A stretch of DNA of 64,000 bases from Corynespora cassiicola (lineage: Eukaryota; Ascomycota; Dothideomycetes; Pleosporales; Corynesporascaceae): positions 620,001-684,000 of the forward strand of contig JAEUWY010000001.1 of the NCBI GenBank assembly GCA_022059125.1, written 5' to 3'. Below, piece by piece: positions 1 through 10,913 of this stretch. The notes below the pieces were generated by a model. It was not told the DNA's origin and searched no databases. It saw only the letters and a list, made by a program, of their open reading frames with translations. The position numbers and the translations under genes were made by a program. Position 1 is the stretch's first letter. The number at the start of each line of letters is the position of its first letter.

Positions 1-843
1 TAAAAATCGTGAGGTAGCTATGGGGAAGACTAGTTTAAGGCTGTACTCCTAGTAAGCTTGGTGCCTTGGCTATGTCGACCAAGGAATAACTTACACTGTT
101 TGAATTCTCAAAGCTTGATTTGGGTAGACGCGCACGGTCTACATATATTCGTATCGTTTTATTTCCAGTATTCACCCCATTGCTTTGCTTCACTCTTAAG
201 TGCCTGCTCTTTCCTTTCATCTACTATACGTAGGTAAATTTCAGCCTGACCCGATCACGCTCCTTTGGCACGTTGGTATATGGCGATGATCATACCTAGG
301 TAGTGCTTGTGAGAGGATTGCGGTTCCATTCAAAAGCTTAGGGAAATGGGAGAAGAAGTTCAGTGTGTCAAAAGGCTGTTTCACCGGCAGCCAATGTATT
401 TTGTAGGATTTGGCCGTAATCTTATTAATAGATGTCTACAACTTGCTACCTTCACTGTGGTGCAGTGTTGCTTTGATTCCGACTATTTAGGGCCATTCAC
501 GTACTTCATGTATGTAAAATGGTGTCAGATACGATGCATCATCTTACTTGCAAATGATTTTGACCTATAGCAGCTGTATCTACTTCTACCGAGCCTGATG
601 CCCAAATTTGCCTTGAGATCACCGGCTCATCCTCTTCTTCCCTTCGTAGAGACAGCAATCACTAACAAGAATCAACAGCCGCACCTTTTAATCCCAGGAC
701 ATACACATCTCAATACCTAGCTGAGGGTTAGGTACCTGCACGATACCAGGTGGGTTAGATGGATGTTCACGTGACATGACGTTACTCTTGGCACTCGGAA
801 ATATTCCGGCCAGTCTGAAAACTTCAGACCTCTTCCACCGAAA
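1..843. other. Intergenic, no gene recognised
   Basis: This stretch is AT-leaning and has only short open frames (for example 346-570 on the plus strand) with no family resemblance or signal peptide. CCTAGGTA-type palindromic words occur near 292-300 and 715-735, a kind of repeated word also seen elsewhere in the window. It presumably includes the promoter of the hydrolase starting at 844. Confidence 0.5.
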
Positions 844-1893
844 ATGCGGACTTTTCAGCGCGGATTGCGCCCCCTGGGCTCGTCTTTATCCCTTCCTAAG
901 CACGCCACACGGCCGCAATCACTCTCCTGGGCACAATCGCAACAATGGGCGCGTTCATTCCACGCGACTGCGAGCTGGAAAGTTCTCGATCTCGCCTACG
1001 ATCTCCACGATAACGCAGGCAAGGCAGCCGGCAAACAACCAATTGTCATTATCCATGGCCTCTTTGGCAACAAGAAAAATAATCGCAGCATAAGCAAGTG
1101 AGTGATTGATGTCAGTTTGCGGTTCATACCGCTAATATCGTCAAGAGCCCTCGCTCGCGATCTCTCCCGCCCCATCTATGCTGTCGATCTCCGCAACCAC
1201 GGCGACTCCCCTCACGATAGGAAGCACAACTACACCGCCCTGGCTGAAGATGTGGAAGCATTCCTCAAGAAGCACAATCTCAAAGATGCCACCCTCATCG
1301 GACATTCAATGGGCGCAAAGACCGTCATGACCATGGCCCTGAGGGATCCCAGCTGCTGCGCCAACATAATTGCCGTCGACAACGCGCCTGTGGATGCGGC
1401 TCTAGCCAGCGACTTTCCGCGATATGTCGAGGGCATGCAAAAGATCGAGAAGGCACGGGTTACAAGCCAGAGGCAAGCCGATGAGATTCTACAGGCCTAC
1501 GTCAAAGAGCTGCCGGTGCGACAGTTCCTTCTAACAAACCTCGTTCGGATCTCTCCCTCGGAGCCTTTGCAATTCCGAATTCCTGTCCGGACGCTTGCGC
1601 ATTCGCTGGATGATATGGCAGATTTCCCCTTTACAAACCCGGACGAGCACCGCTTCAATAAGCCAGCACTGTTCGTACGAGGCACCAGGAGCCACTACGT
1701 TAGTGACGAGACAATCCCCATCATCGGCAGGTTCTTCCCGCGATTCAAATTGGTAGACGTCGACGCTGGGCATTGGGTTATCAGCGAGAACCCCGCCGAG
1801 TTCCAGCGAGGTGAGTTTCCACCTGCATTATTCGATGATTCACGGCACTAACATTGCGCAGCCGTCGTAGAGTTCTTGCAAGACGAAGAGTGA
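844..1893 (+). CDS. Mitochondrial alpha/beta hydrolase, ABHD11/Imo32-like
   Basis: Three exons: 844-1097, 1146-1810, 1862-1893. The first intron starts GTGAGT; the second has a GCACTAAC branch site. The junctions restore the family run SISKALARDL and the end FQRAVVEFLQDEE. Family marks are the oxyanion region HGLFGNKKN, the RNHGDSPH segment, the nucleophile elbow GHSMGAK (Ser in G-x-S-x-G) and a late catalytic His in DAGHW. The arginine-rich N-terminus with an RSFHATAS-like cleavage site looks like a mitochondrial presequence. Members of this family are mitochondrial serine hydrolases; in animals ABHD11 is linked to the 2-oxoglutarate dehydrogenase complex, but the substrate here is not shown. 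Family call confident; exact start fairly so. Confidence 0.85.
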
Positions 1894-2515
1894 TTTGTAG
1901 CTGAATAATGTATCATCAATGTAGGCGGCAGTTTTCCGTTCACGTAAGTAGCGTCAAGGTTTTAGATTACGATACCCTCAATCTTGCCGATGGAAGATTT
2001 ACAATCCAGAAAATTCGATTTTGCGACTCCACTTTCCATCTGCCGGGCCTATCCAGATTCTGTTCGGGTGCCAAGGCCCCACCGTCCCATCTCCGACGTC
2101 ATGTATCCGTAGTGGGTCGGCCTCACCCGAACGTGGTGGCGGCCTGTTAGTCTCCACCGGTCGGATCTTTGTGGGCACCGTACGCAACGATCAAGGCTCA
2201 AGGCCAACAGAATTTTCCTGGCCAACGGGTCCCACGAGAAGTTGGCTTATCAATTTTTCTCGGAAGGTGATTTAGATGACCCGAGATTTATGTCATCAAA
2301 CGCCCGATAGAAGGCTCCGAGTGTGGTATATAAAGAGCTTCAGGTGCGCTCACATGGTCTACATTGTTCAAAGCAGGATTTGCAGATAATACTACTGCAA
2401 GCAGCGGCTTAGTCTTGAGTATCTTCAACGCTCTCCCGCCTGCACGATCTGCGTACCCGGTTACCACGTGTAACTCTAATTGTATTCTTTAATATTTCAG
2501 ATACTTGAATCAAAA
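1894..2515. other. Intergenic / promoter of secreted amidohydrolase
   Basis: No gene is seen. The stretch carries a TATA box at 2327-2334 and ends in a pyrimidine-rich run and TTTCAG at 2492-2500, which could be the acceptor of a 5' leader intron, although the frame stays open across it. Confidence 0.5.
2327..2334 (+). promoter_or_regulatory. TATA box of amidohydrolase gene
   Basis: The word TATATAAA lies about 180 nt before the chosen ATG at 2516. A clear TATA box suggests a regulated rather than constitutive promoter. Transcription would be expected to start some 30-60 nt downstream. Confidence 0.55.
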
Positions 2516-4030
2516 ATGCGGACTTCCGCAATTTCAGGAGCGTTTCTCGCTGCCTGCCCCCTCATATTCGCCAATGCTGCCCACGCTTCATCCATCCTGT
2601 TCACAGATGCTACCATAATCTCCTTCGATGAAGCTACTAACCGCACCCGAATTCTTGAGAATTCGTCTCTTCTTCTCGAAGATGATCGAATCTCGGGCAT
2701 CTTTGAGACTGCCCCTACTTCTTACCCCAATGGCACTGAAGTCGTCAATGCCACTGGCAAGATCCTGAGCCCGGGATTTGTCAACACCCACCACCATCTC
2801 TGGCAGACCGCACTCAAGACAATAGCCTCTAACACCACATTGGTGGAGTACTACCAGCGCTATGGAGAGTTCAGCCCTACCATACAGTTCATGACGCCCG
2901 AGGACAAGTTTCTGGGTACGCTGACTGGTGCTCTTGAACTGCTCAACAGCGGCACGACGACGGTCCTCGACCATGCCCATGGAGACTCATCCGACGAGAC
3001 GGCTGACGCCATCTTCAACGCAACCCTCTCTTCTGGCCTGCGCACTTTCCACGCCTTCACCGTCCATGACCTTGGTAATAACTACAGCACGACGGCCCAA
3101 ATGGCCAAACTGGCCTCCTTTGCATCAGACCCGCGCCTTGCGTCCAACTCCCTCGTGGAACTGGGCCTGGGCTACGACTTCTTCGCCGCCGCCGACGAAG
3201 AGACACTCTCGGAACTATGGGACCTGGTACAGTCGACCAACCTGTCCGTGGTGACTACGCACTACCTCGGCGGCCCCTGGTCGGCCCTCAACTCGCCCGA
3301 GCTGCTCCACTCCCTCGGGTGGCTCAACACGTCCCTCCCCGTCGTCTTCTCGCACGCCTCCTTCATCACGGCGACCGACATGACGGCCCTGCGCTCCACC
3401 TCGCAGTACATCTCCACGACACCCGAGTCCGAGATGCACTACGGGCACACGCACCCGTACGGCGACCTGATCCAGGACCAGGCCGCCCTGGGCGTGGACA
3501 CGCACTTTACGTTCGAGGCGAGCATGGTGTCGCAGGCGCGCATGTGGCTGCAGAGCACGCGCCGCAAGCGGTTCGAGCAGGTGCTCGACACGCAGGAGGT
3601 GCCCGCCAGCAACCCCATGAGCGTGGAGCAGGCCTTCTACCTCATGACGCGCGCGGGCGGATTGGCGCTCAGGCGTCCCGACCTCGGCGTGCTCGTCGAA
3701 GGCGCAAAGGCCGACGTTCTCGTCATTGACGGCGACAGCCCCAACATGCTGGGCTGGAACGACCCCATCGCCGCCGTCATCTTGCACTCGAACCCCGGAG
3801 ATGTCGAGGGCGTCGTTGTGGGCGGGCAGTGGGCCAAGCGCGACGGAAGGCTGACATATGATGGCTATGCGGATGTCAAGAGGCGGTTCAAGGAGAGCGC
3901 GAAGAGGATCCAGAACGACTATGCGGGTCAGGAGTGGGGCCCCGTGGATCAGGGGCTCTTCCAGCAGACGAGCTTCATCGGTCACCCTAGGGTGGTGGAT
4001 ACCCTCCCCGGAGATGGCACTGGATACTAA
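2516..4030 (+). CDS. Secreted amidohydrolase, TRZ/ATZ deaminase-like
   Basis: Single exon, 504 residues from the ATG at 2516. The frame is open 12 codons further upstream, but only the 2516 start puts a signal peptide first (MRTSAISGAFLAACPLIF..., likely cleaved near AHAS). Metal-dependent amidohydrolase marks: THHHLWQT (residues 91-98, HxH ligands), a TTHYLGG His, FSHASF His, and the D/H region GVDTHF. The order and spacing resemble the ATZ/TRZ and S-adenosylhomocysteine/guanine deaminase group of cyclic amidine hydrolases. Several N-x-S/T sites fit passage through the secretory route. Family members are usually cytosolic, so an exported version is notable. Substrate cannot be deduced. Confidence 0.85.
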   Translation: MRTSAISGAFLAACPLIFANAAHASSILFTDATIISFDEATNRTRILENSSLLLEDDRISGIFETAPTSYPNGTEVVNATGKILSPGFVNTHHHLWQTALKTIASNTTLVEYYQRYGEFSPTIQFMTPEDKFLGTLTGALELLNSGTTTVLDHAHGDSSDETADAIFNATLSSGLRTFHAFTVHDLGNNYSTTAQMAKLASFASDPRLASNSLVELGLGYDFFAAADEETLSELWDLVQSTNLSVVTTHYLGGPWSALNSPELLHSLGWLNTSLPVVFSHASFITATDMTALRSTSQYISTTPESEMHYGHTHPYGDLIQDQAALGVDTHFTFEASMVSQARMWLQSTRRKRFEQVLDTQEVPASNPMSVEQAFYLMTRAGGLALRRPDLGVLVEGAKADVLVIDGDSPNMLGWNDPIAAVILHSNPGDVEGVVVGGQWAKRDGRLTYDGYADVKRRFKESAKRIQNDYAGQEWGPVDQGLFQQTSFIGHPRVVDTLPGDGTGY

Positions 4031-4186
4031 GCAAGTGTGAAGTTGTGGAAAGGGATCGGCGGAACGGAGATGATGTGGTGGATTATTTTCCTTTCGCAGC
4101 TAGGCGGGTATATCATGTACAATATCTACTTTCCTCGCCGTTACGAAGCTTTCGTAGCTACTTTTCTACACTGTATAATACAAATA

Positions 4187-6329
4187 TCATATATATCTAT
4201 AGTACGAGCGCCCTTTCCTTGCAGGTGCCGAGAAACGCTCCAAATCGCGTCCAAACCATTTTACTGGTCTGACTTTTGTGTCCACCGGCCTCCCGTTGAT
4301 CCACCGTACGCTCGCCGACTCCTGGTAGAGCCGCCTGACACCAAGTTTGCGGAAAGTGCTCTGCTCTTGCACCACGCTCTCCCTAATCTCCTCGAAAGGG
4401 GTCGCCTTGAACCTGCGCACCAGAGGTAGCGGCTCGGGCATGGTGAAACGACGTCTTTTGGTAAGTCTAAGGCGCTCTGCGAGCCGCATCGTCTTGGGGG
4501 AGACCTTGCGGACTAGGCGATTGGGGACATCTGGGTATACGCGGCGGATTGGGAGTTTCGGACCCGACTCTGGGGACGGGGTGGTAGAGTAATGGCGTCT
4601 TTGAAGGGTGGGGAGAAGGCCAATGTGACTACGAACATGGTACTGGCGGCGTTGGGTGGTATCTATCGGAACACGAGGCCTTGGTCTGGAGGCTGTACTG
4701 TTTATGATGCTTGGCAAGGGCTGGACTGGGTTTGGGCCGTGGGCGGTAGGTGTCGTTTCACTAGACACTACGTCGCTGGATGTGTCTTCTAGAGATGCAA
4801 AGGCTTGATCTTCTTCTGACAATGATTTATTTTCCTCTGGTAGTGGTTTACCTTCCTCTGGTAATGATATAGAGCTGAGTTTAGGTTCCTTCACGGTATT
4901 CTCTGGCCGGAATCTCCGAAACCCCCGATAAGAGTCTTCTTTCTGTAGCTTCTTCCCATCGTCTGGCTTGGGGCTATTCTTGGACGCTTTCCTTGGTTGT
5001 TTCCGCTTGGCCTTTTGCTTCTCCCGAGTTTCCACAGCTTTATTTTTTTGCTCCGCGTCAGCGGTTCGGGGGACTGACTTCAGAAGCATCTTCTTATGCT
5101 CTCTCGGCTCTGGGGATTCTTCCAAATTACACGCGGTCCTTACAGTGCCTTTTACGGCCATGCCGCCCGTCGGACCCTCGATCCAAACTTCATATATATG
5201 CCCATCGGTGGTCCGGAGATTTGACTTTTCGCGACCGCATAGTTTCATGGGCTCGTCGCAGTAGAGAGGCGCCAAGTTTCGGTACTCTATCGATTGCACG
5301 TGCTGGGGTGGTCCAGGCAGTGAATGCAAATATCCGTCGACGAGCTTGAGCATCAGAGTGAGGGTGAGCGGTCCGTGAACCAGCAGATTGCGGTAGCCCT
5401 CTACATTCCGGCAGTAGTTTTGGTCGAGGTGAATGGCATGGGCGTTGTTGGTGAGGGCCGAAAATCGAAAGAGGAGGTGACGGGTCGGCGTCAACTCGTG
5501 TGAAAAGTCAACTTGGTCGGGCGCTGGGTGTGTCAGTCAGTCGACCAGTGGCTGGAGCTCGGGGACACAAACCGGTAAGATACTTGGTTGGGGCCATCTC
5601 GTTCAGCTCCAGAGTCTCCTTGGGGACTTTCTTCATGAAGACAATGTTGCGCTCCTCTACGACGGTGGCATGGCCCCACTCGACGCCCTCCTGGGCCTCC
5701 TTCAGCATACGGCCGTGGCGCGATTCGATATGAATGCCTGCTTGGGTCGCAGTTTCCGCAAGCTGTCTGGTCCGGCCAAAGCGCCGCTCTATTGTCACGA
5801 ATAGCTTGGTGGCGTCACCCTCGCCGCGCAGCGTCACATCCTTGATGCGTTCAATGCCATCAAAGCCAACCCCTTGAGCTACCCATCCCAAGCTGCTGTC
5901 CCAGTATCTTTCCTTGTCGATTCTTAGCGACCCACCAGCCCACATACGCCGCACAAAGGGCTCGCCGGGACTGTGCAGTGTGTCGGTCCCATCGGGAAGC
6001 AGTTGATCCTCTGGAAGTGCGGGGTTGAAAAGGACCAGGTGGGAGCCGATGGGAAAGAAGGATTGCTTTGTTCTCGAGGAGAGGAATTCGGCAGGCAAGT
6101 ATGAGGACAGTGCGATGTCTAGAAGGTGGTGTGGTGACGTGAGGTATCGAGGGTGTCTCCCGCGGAAGTAGTTGGGCAGTTCGCGGTCAATCATTTGCTG
6201 GCGCAATTGTTGAAACCATTCCTGATCGGCGGCCGTGGATGAGTAGCGGCGAGCCGGTATTTGACGACATTTTGCGCAACGGATGGGCGTCCGCACAAAG
6301 CGGCTGACCGAGCGCGTGTTGAAGGCCAT
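4187..6329 (-). CDS. HTD2: Mitochondrial 3-hydroxyacyl-thioester dehydratase with C-terminal extension
   Basis: Two exons: 6329-5573 and 5511-4187. The splice joins KYLT to VDFSHELTPT, giving about 693 residues. The N-terminus has a typical presequence ending ARRYSS. Residues about 30-380 match HTD2 of mitochondrial type II fatty-acid synthesis, which dehydrates 3-hydroxyacyl-ACP, a step needed for lipoate supply. The second hot-dog half holds the hydratase motif TNNAHAIHLD (catalytic His) and VHGPLTLTLML. After residue 380 comes a charged linker with LPEE/LSEE-type repeats. At residues 539-563 there is another Arg-rich stretch ending QRRHYSTTP that looks like a second presequence. A basic region of about 125 residues ends the protein (key patches RWINGRPVDTKVRP and KWFGRD). 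That extension was not recognised and is longer than usual HTD2. The frame is continuous, so a fusion is the simplest reading. Confidence 0.85.
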
Positions 6330-6523
6330 GCAGCAGAGGACTAGAGCGAGTCGCGACGCGGATCGAGGGTTCGAGGGTGCTTAGTCATTCCCGTATCGAT
6401 ACGAGGCTGTCGCTTCACACGGCTATCCACCCCACCTGCACAGTAGGCATCGTCGTATTCGCATCGTATTCACAACAGACTGAACATACAACATGCCCAT
6501 GGCATCCATGCAAACAAAATGGC

Positions 6524-7938
6524 CTACAGGAACTCCATCACCTTGATCTTGCCCTTCTTCATGGCAACCTGCTTGGCTGTGCACCCTTTCTGCTCCCCGT
6601 CCTTGACCTTGGTCCCTTTCCGTGTCCCATTCTCCACGAGGTACTTGACCGCATCTACCCTTTCGTTCTCAGCAGCCAAGTGCAGCGCCGTCCATCCATT
6701 CTTGGATGTCGTTTCGTTCATGTCCTGGCCCTCGGCTTTGAGTGCCTTGAGTACCTCGACATGACCGTTCGCCGCCGCGCGCAGGAACGCCGTCCAGCCA
6801 TGGTTGTCTCGGATGTTTCTTAGGTGGCAATTTCGCTGTAGTAGTAGCTTTACCGCGCCGACTCTGCCAAAGGTCGCTGCAATGTGCAGAGGCGTTTGCC
6901 CTTCTTCGTTCTTGATCTTGAGGTTCACGCCCGGTGCTGTCAGAAGCGTCTTCATGATCTTTGTGTTGCCCTGTCTCGCGCCCAAGTGCGCCGCTGTCCA
7001 ACTCCTCGGCGTCAGCGCATTGATCGGGTACTCTTCCTTCTGGACTAAGTTGGCGACTTGCTCGGGCACCGTGAGAGCGACGGCCCAGTGAAGAGGGTTC
7101 CGTGGCCCCGGGCCCATGGCCTTCCTCGGGTTATCCTTCTGCACCGGCGGCCTGTTTACACTCTGCGATGTCTCCTTCCAAAGTACAATGGTATGGTGGT
7201 GCTCGACGCAGCGTTGGTATTGCGCCGCGAGCTCTTCCAGCTGGCCCTCCCAGTCCCAGCGCTTTACCAGGTTTTTGAGAGATAGCCATTCGTCGTGCAG
7301 TGCGATGGTGAGCTGCGCACATGCTTGGATCATGGCACGATAGAAGTCGACATACACGACATGCAGGCTTTCCTTGAGGCTCTGCATGTGCGTGTCGTCG
7401 GTCTTGCGTGGCTTGATGAGCTCGTTGCTCTTTGCGTTGAGGACAGTGTAGTCGGCAACCTTCTGGGCGAGCTCGAACATGGCCTCCTTTTCCTCCTGGT
7501 AGATTTGGCGTGCCTGGGCACTGGGTCAGCATCAGGTCATCCACACAGCCATGACACACGCACCGAAAACGCAAGAAACAAGGCAGCAGCCGGGACAGCT
7601 ACGTATGGACCTGCCACTCCAGCGCCTGCCGCGACTAGATCTTGGATTTGCATCATGTTGCCTGTGATCTTGTTGATCTTGTCCCTGTTGATCTTGTCGG
7701 GCTTTGCCGTCAAGCTCTTCGACTTTTCGTCTATGAGGCCGCGAAGTGCGTTGTATCCGTCTTCCGACCTGAGATGGAGCTTGGGCTTCTTCAGGTGCTT
7801 TCTTAGCACCGTATGAAGCTTTTGTAGACGTTCTTTTCCTTTTGGGTCTTCGCGAAGTGCATTGTAGGCTTCTTTCCAAAGGTTTGGGGGCCGGTCCTTG
7901 CCTTTGCTGCTGGCTTTGCTAACAGTAGAACCGGGCAT
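6524..7938 (-). CDS. NWD-like N-terminal domain plus ankyrin repeats
   Basis: Two exons: 7938-7564 and 7513-6524, phase 0, joining LAFS to ARQIYQEEKEAM; 454 residues. The N-terminal about 230 residues are helical and begin LWKEAYNALRED, resembling the NWD/NACHT N-terminal domain of fungal NOD-like receptors, with a short hydrophobic AAGAGVAGPYVAVPAAALF segment. From about residue 250 there are four or five ankyrin repeats (PLHWAVAL, WTAAHLGARQGNTKIMKTLL, GQTPLHIAATFGRVGAVKLLL, GWTAFLRAAANGHVEVLKAL, GWTALHLAAENERVDAVKYL). No P-loop or NACHT core is present between them. It could be an NLR lacking its ATPase, a helper or adaptor in heterokaryon recognition, or a scaffold; role inferred only. 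Confidence 0.75.
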
Positions 7939-8859
7939 ATTCGGTAGAATGAATATTGGAGAGGGAGGGTTTGAGAGATGGAGATTCCTGGGGTAAGCCG
8001 CGCATTTAGGCTTGGGAGTTCGCGCGAGGGCATCTATCTCGAGTGGGGCGGGGTTGAGCTCAGCCCCAGGCTCCTCCCGTCGTTCGTTCAGAGCACAGCC
8101 CCCACGTCAGCCCTAAGCACTGTACAGACCGCCACAAACGCCACCAAGGCATCGAAATCGAACATGGCTCAGAAACATCCGGAGGCAAAGGCATCCGGGG
8201 GTCTACTGGACGATCAAAATAAGACAACGCAGCGCCATGCTTGGTGATTCCCAGTGCTGCTTATGCCCGTGCATAGTCCTCATGAGTAGCCACCTCGTCG
8301 AGCTCAAGTCCGAGCCAGAATACGCCAGCAGTACAATTTATATCCTGATCTCAATCAAACTTGGCTCGATTCGCCATATTCCATGTTCCATGCACATACC
8401 TTTACAAAGCTACTGCGCCAAAGCAGTATGCTGTGAGCCTCACGGAAAAGGCGTATCCGCACAGACATACCGCAAACACGTGTCAAGAAAATAAACTCGA
8501 TTCCGACTCTTCCTTCTGTCCCGCAATGGCGTATACAGAAGCGTTGGGCAAAAGGCTTGTTGTTGAAGGCCGTGGTCTTCGTTCGCCAAGGCCTTGGCAA
8601 TTGCCTACGTATGTTTCGCGGCACCGGCAGCGGGGGGCACTGTGTAATCATCGTCAGTTTCCTTCACAGAACTCCCTTCCTGGTCAACAAAGGCGGGTGC
8701 TCTGCTCTCTTGGACTTCTCGTCTTTGGCCGCTTTCTTGGATCGCTGTCTTGGATCGCTGTCGCTGCCCCGGGCTACTGTCAGTTGTCCCTGGTTGCGCA
8801 TCACCGTCATTCTTGGAATTACTCCTTCAATATATATCTAATCTTTGACCCGAACTAAT
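7939..8859. other. Intergenic, no gene recognised
   Basis: Short shadow frames only. The first 100 nt presumably hold the promoter of the NWD/ankyrin gene on the minus strand. The end is AT-rich (TATATATCTAATC near 8829-8842) directly before the 5S rRNA gene. Confidence 0.5.
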
Positions 8860-8979
8860 ACATACGACCATAGGACGCTGAACAATAGGGCTTCCCGTCC
8901 GCTCAGCCATACTCAAGCAGCGTACCGGCGGATTAGTAGTTAGGTGGGTGACCACTAGCGAATACCCGCTGTCGTATGT
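8860..8979 (+). rRNA. 5S ribosomal RNA (dispersed copy)
   Basis: The 120-nt stretch reads ACATACGACCATAGGA at its start and ends GTCGTATGT followed by a run of T. The two ends pair perfectly over nine bases (helix I). Internally it carries the conserved GGCTTCCCGTCCGCTCAGCC, the TACTCAAGC loop and GGTGGGTGACCAC, all diagnostic of fungal 5S rRNA. It is a single copy between protein genes, the dispersed arrangement known from Neurospora and most Pezizomycotina. RNA polymerase III uses the internal promoter; the T7 tract at 8979-8985 serves as terminator. No disabling change was seen, though the helix IV region AATACCCGCT differs slightly from the Neurospora type I gene as I remember it. Confidence 0.92.
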
Positions 8980-8985
8980 TTTTTT
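8979..8985 (+). terminator. Pol III terminator of 5S rRNA
   Basis: A run of T directly after the 3' helix of the 5S gene matches the simple oligo-T terminator of RNA polymerase III. Confidence 0.75.
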
Positions 8986-9125
8986 GCCCTTTTTTGTCCT
9001 TTAACTTCCCTTGTGTCTGTTCGAAACCATTGTCACAAGATTCTTTTTTTGACCCTAGATTGTACTTGCTTATCAAATACAAACAGTTTCCATCTGTTGC
9101 GAAACTGTATGTTCAGTTCTGCGCC

Positions 9126-10472
9126 ATGTGGTTCATCGATTCATTCCAATCACTACTGTCCGCACTCGCGATAGCGAGCGCCCATCATCCCATGGCAGCA
9201 GAAGCAGGCGATGCAAAATACATCATGTACCTTACAGGGTAAGAATTTCGCGTCTACTCGTTCGTATATTTCCTCAGGAGATGGCAGGCAGCACGATGTG
9301 GTGCCACAGTTATCCCTCGTCTCAGACGTCACTCATGTAGCCCTGGCTTTCATGCGCTCTGGCATCTTCAACGAGCCTAATCCAACATCTTGGCCTCTAT
9401 TTACCACCGTCGAGGACGTTAGACCCAAGTTCAAAGACGGTACAAAGATCATGGTTGCGATTGGTGGCTGGGGAGACACAGACAACTTTGCTACAGCAGC
9501 TAGAAGTGAAGAGAGTCGACAACTATTCGCTGAGAATATCAAGCATATGCTCGATGCCACCGGCGCAGACGGTAAGGAGCTCTAGAAGGTAGTATTTCCA
9601 TGACTGAACTTGACAGGTGTTGACGTGGACTGGGAATACCCAGGGTAAGTGGGCCCTATTATCAACATTGTGTGTACCGGACTCACGTTGGCAGTGGAAA
9701 CGGAGAAGATTACAAAACGAACCCGAATCCTACCAAGGAATGGGAGATTCAAGCCTATCCCGCTCTTCTCTCCGCCATACGTACCGCGATCGGCACAGAC
9801 AAGCTGATCTCAGCAGCAGTCCCAGGCATTCCTCGAGATATGCTCGCCTTTACTGCCTCCACTCTTCCTTCCATCTCCAAATCTGTCGACTTCCTCAATA
9901 TCATGACCTACGATCTGATGAATCGACGCGATAACATCACAAAGCATCACACAGGAATTGCCGCTTCCCTGGAGGCAATCGATGCCTATCTCAATGCAGG
10001 CCTCCCAGCCGCAAAAGCAAATCTGGGCCTCGCGTTTTACATCAAGTGGTTCAAGACCGACCCCAACGCTGGCTGTAAAGTTGAACCTGTGGGATGCAAG
10101 ACCAAGCTTCTCGAGGACCCAAATACGGGCGCTGATCTAGGTGGTACTGGTCAATTTTCATGGCACGACGAGGTGCCAAGTGAGCTTGCCGCTTCCTTTT
10201 CGAAGGCCATGGAAAACGGGGAATATGATCCTGTCGGTGGTGGACATTACTATTTCGATGACGAAGAGAACCTTTGGTGGTCGTGGGATACCCCGGAGGC
10301 GATTGGGAAGAAATTTCCTGCTATTGTCGAGAAGAGGGGATTGGGCGGTGTATTTGCTTGGGGACTAGGCGAGGATGCGCCAAAGTTTGAGCACCTCGAG
10401 GCGGTGAACTCCGGGCTGAATTCACTTGTGCGAACTGAAGATGATAAATTTGAGGAGAGAAGCGAGTTGTAA
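9126..10472 (+). CDS. GH18 chitinase
   Basis: Four exons: 9126-9238, 9288-9571, 9617-9644, 9695-10472; 400 residues. A very small 28-nt exon 3 encodes the heart of the active site. Splicing yields YLTGQHDVVP, and the catalytic DxxDxDxE motif DGVDVDWE at residues 132-139, with Glu139 as acid/base. Other family segments: MVAIGGWGD, the MTYDLMN strand after the barrel centre, GLAFYIKWF and GGVFAWGLGEDAP near the end. The first 20 residues are hydrophobic (FQSLLSALAIASA) and may be a signal peptide. Chitinases of this type hydrolyse beta-1,4-GlcNAc chains in wall turnover or attack on other fungi or insects. No chitin-binding module is seen. The acceptor of intron 1 is chosen at ATGGCAG because an earlier CAG breaks the frame. 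Confidence 0.88.
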
Positions 10473-10913
10473 CTGCGTGCTTGGAATGCGGGGTGGAGTC
10501 AGCATCGTCTGCTTAGCTACTCCGGTCTTCGGCGACCTGCAAACTTTTGATACGAAAACTTCAGCTCTGCAAATATAACCATACTCGAATTGGCAAAAAC
10601 TTCAATTGTTGTGGGCCTTTTGTCAGATCATATTTCTCCTTATGATATACATTGGCCAGGATCGAAGCCAACTACTGCAGTGTGGATAGCTGGAGAATGC
10701 GACCGTTACAGTCCATGGCCCTTTTCCGTGATCATTCAGCTCAGCACTCCAAGCGTCTAATTAATCAAACAGCATGTATTGCTATGGTGTTTTGCATCTT
10801 CTCCAACAACATATAAGTCCGTATCGCTTCTCTACCAATTTCCCAACACCATCATCCTTTACAGCAATCCAAAGCTTCAGACCAATACCGTTCCCACTTC
10901 TTTTAACCTCAAC
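10473..10913. other. Intergenic; promoter of small secreted protein
   Basis: No gene seen. A TATAAG word at 10812-10817 lies about 100 nt before the ATG at 10914. The leader is pyrimidine-rich, as is common for expressed fungal secreted genes. Confidence 0.5.

Noticed and set aside
3215..3985. 256-codon minus-strand open frame
   Set aside because: Lies wholly inside the amidohydrolase gene on the other strand; its His/Arg/Val-rich composition is typical of an antisense shadow of GC-rich codons.
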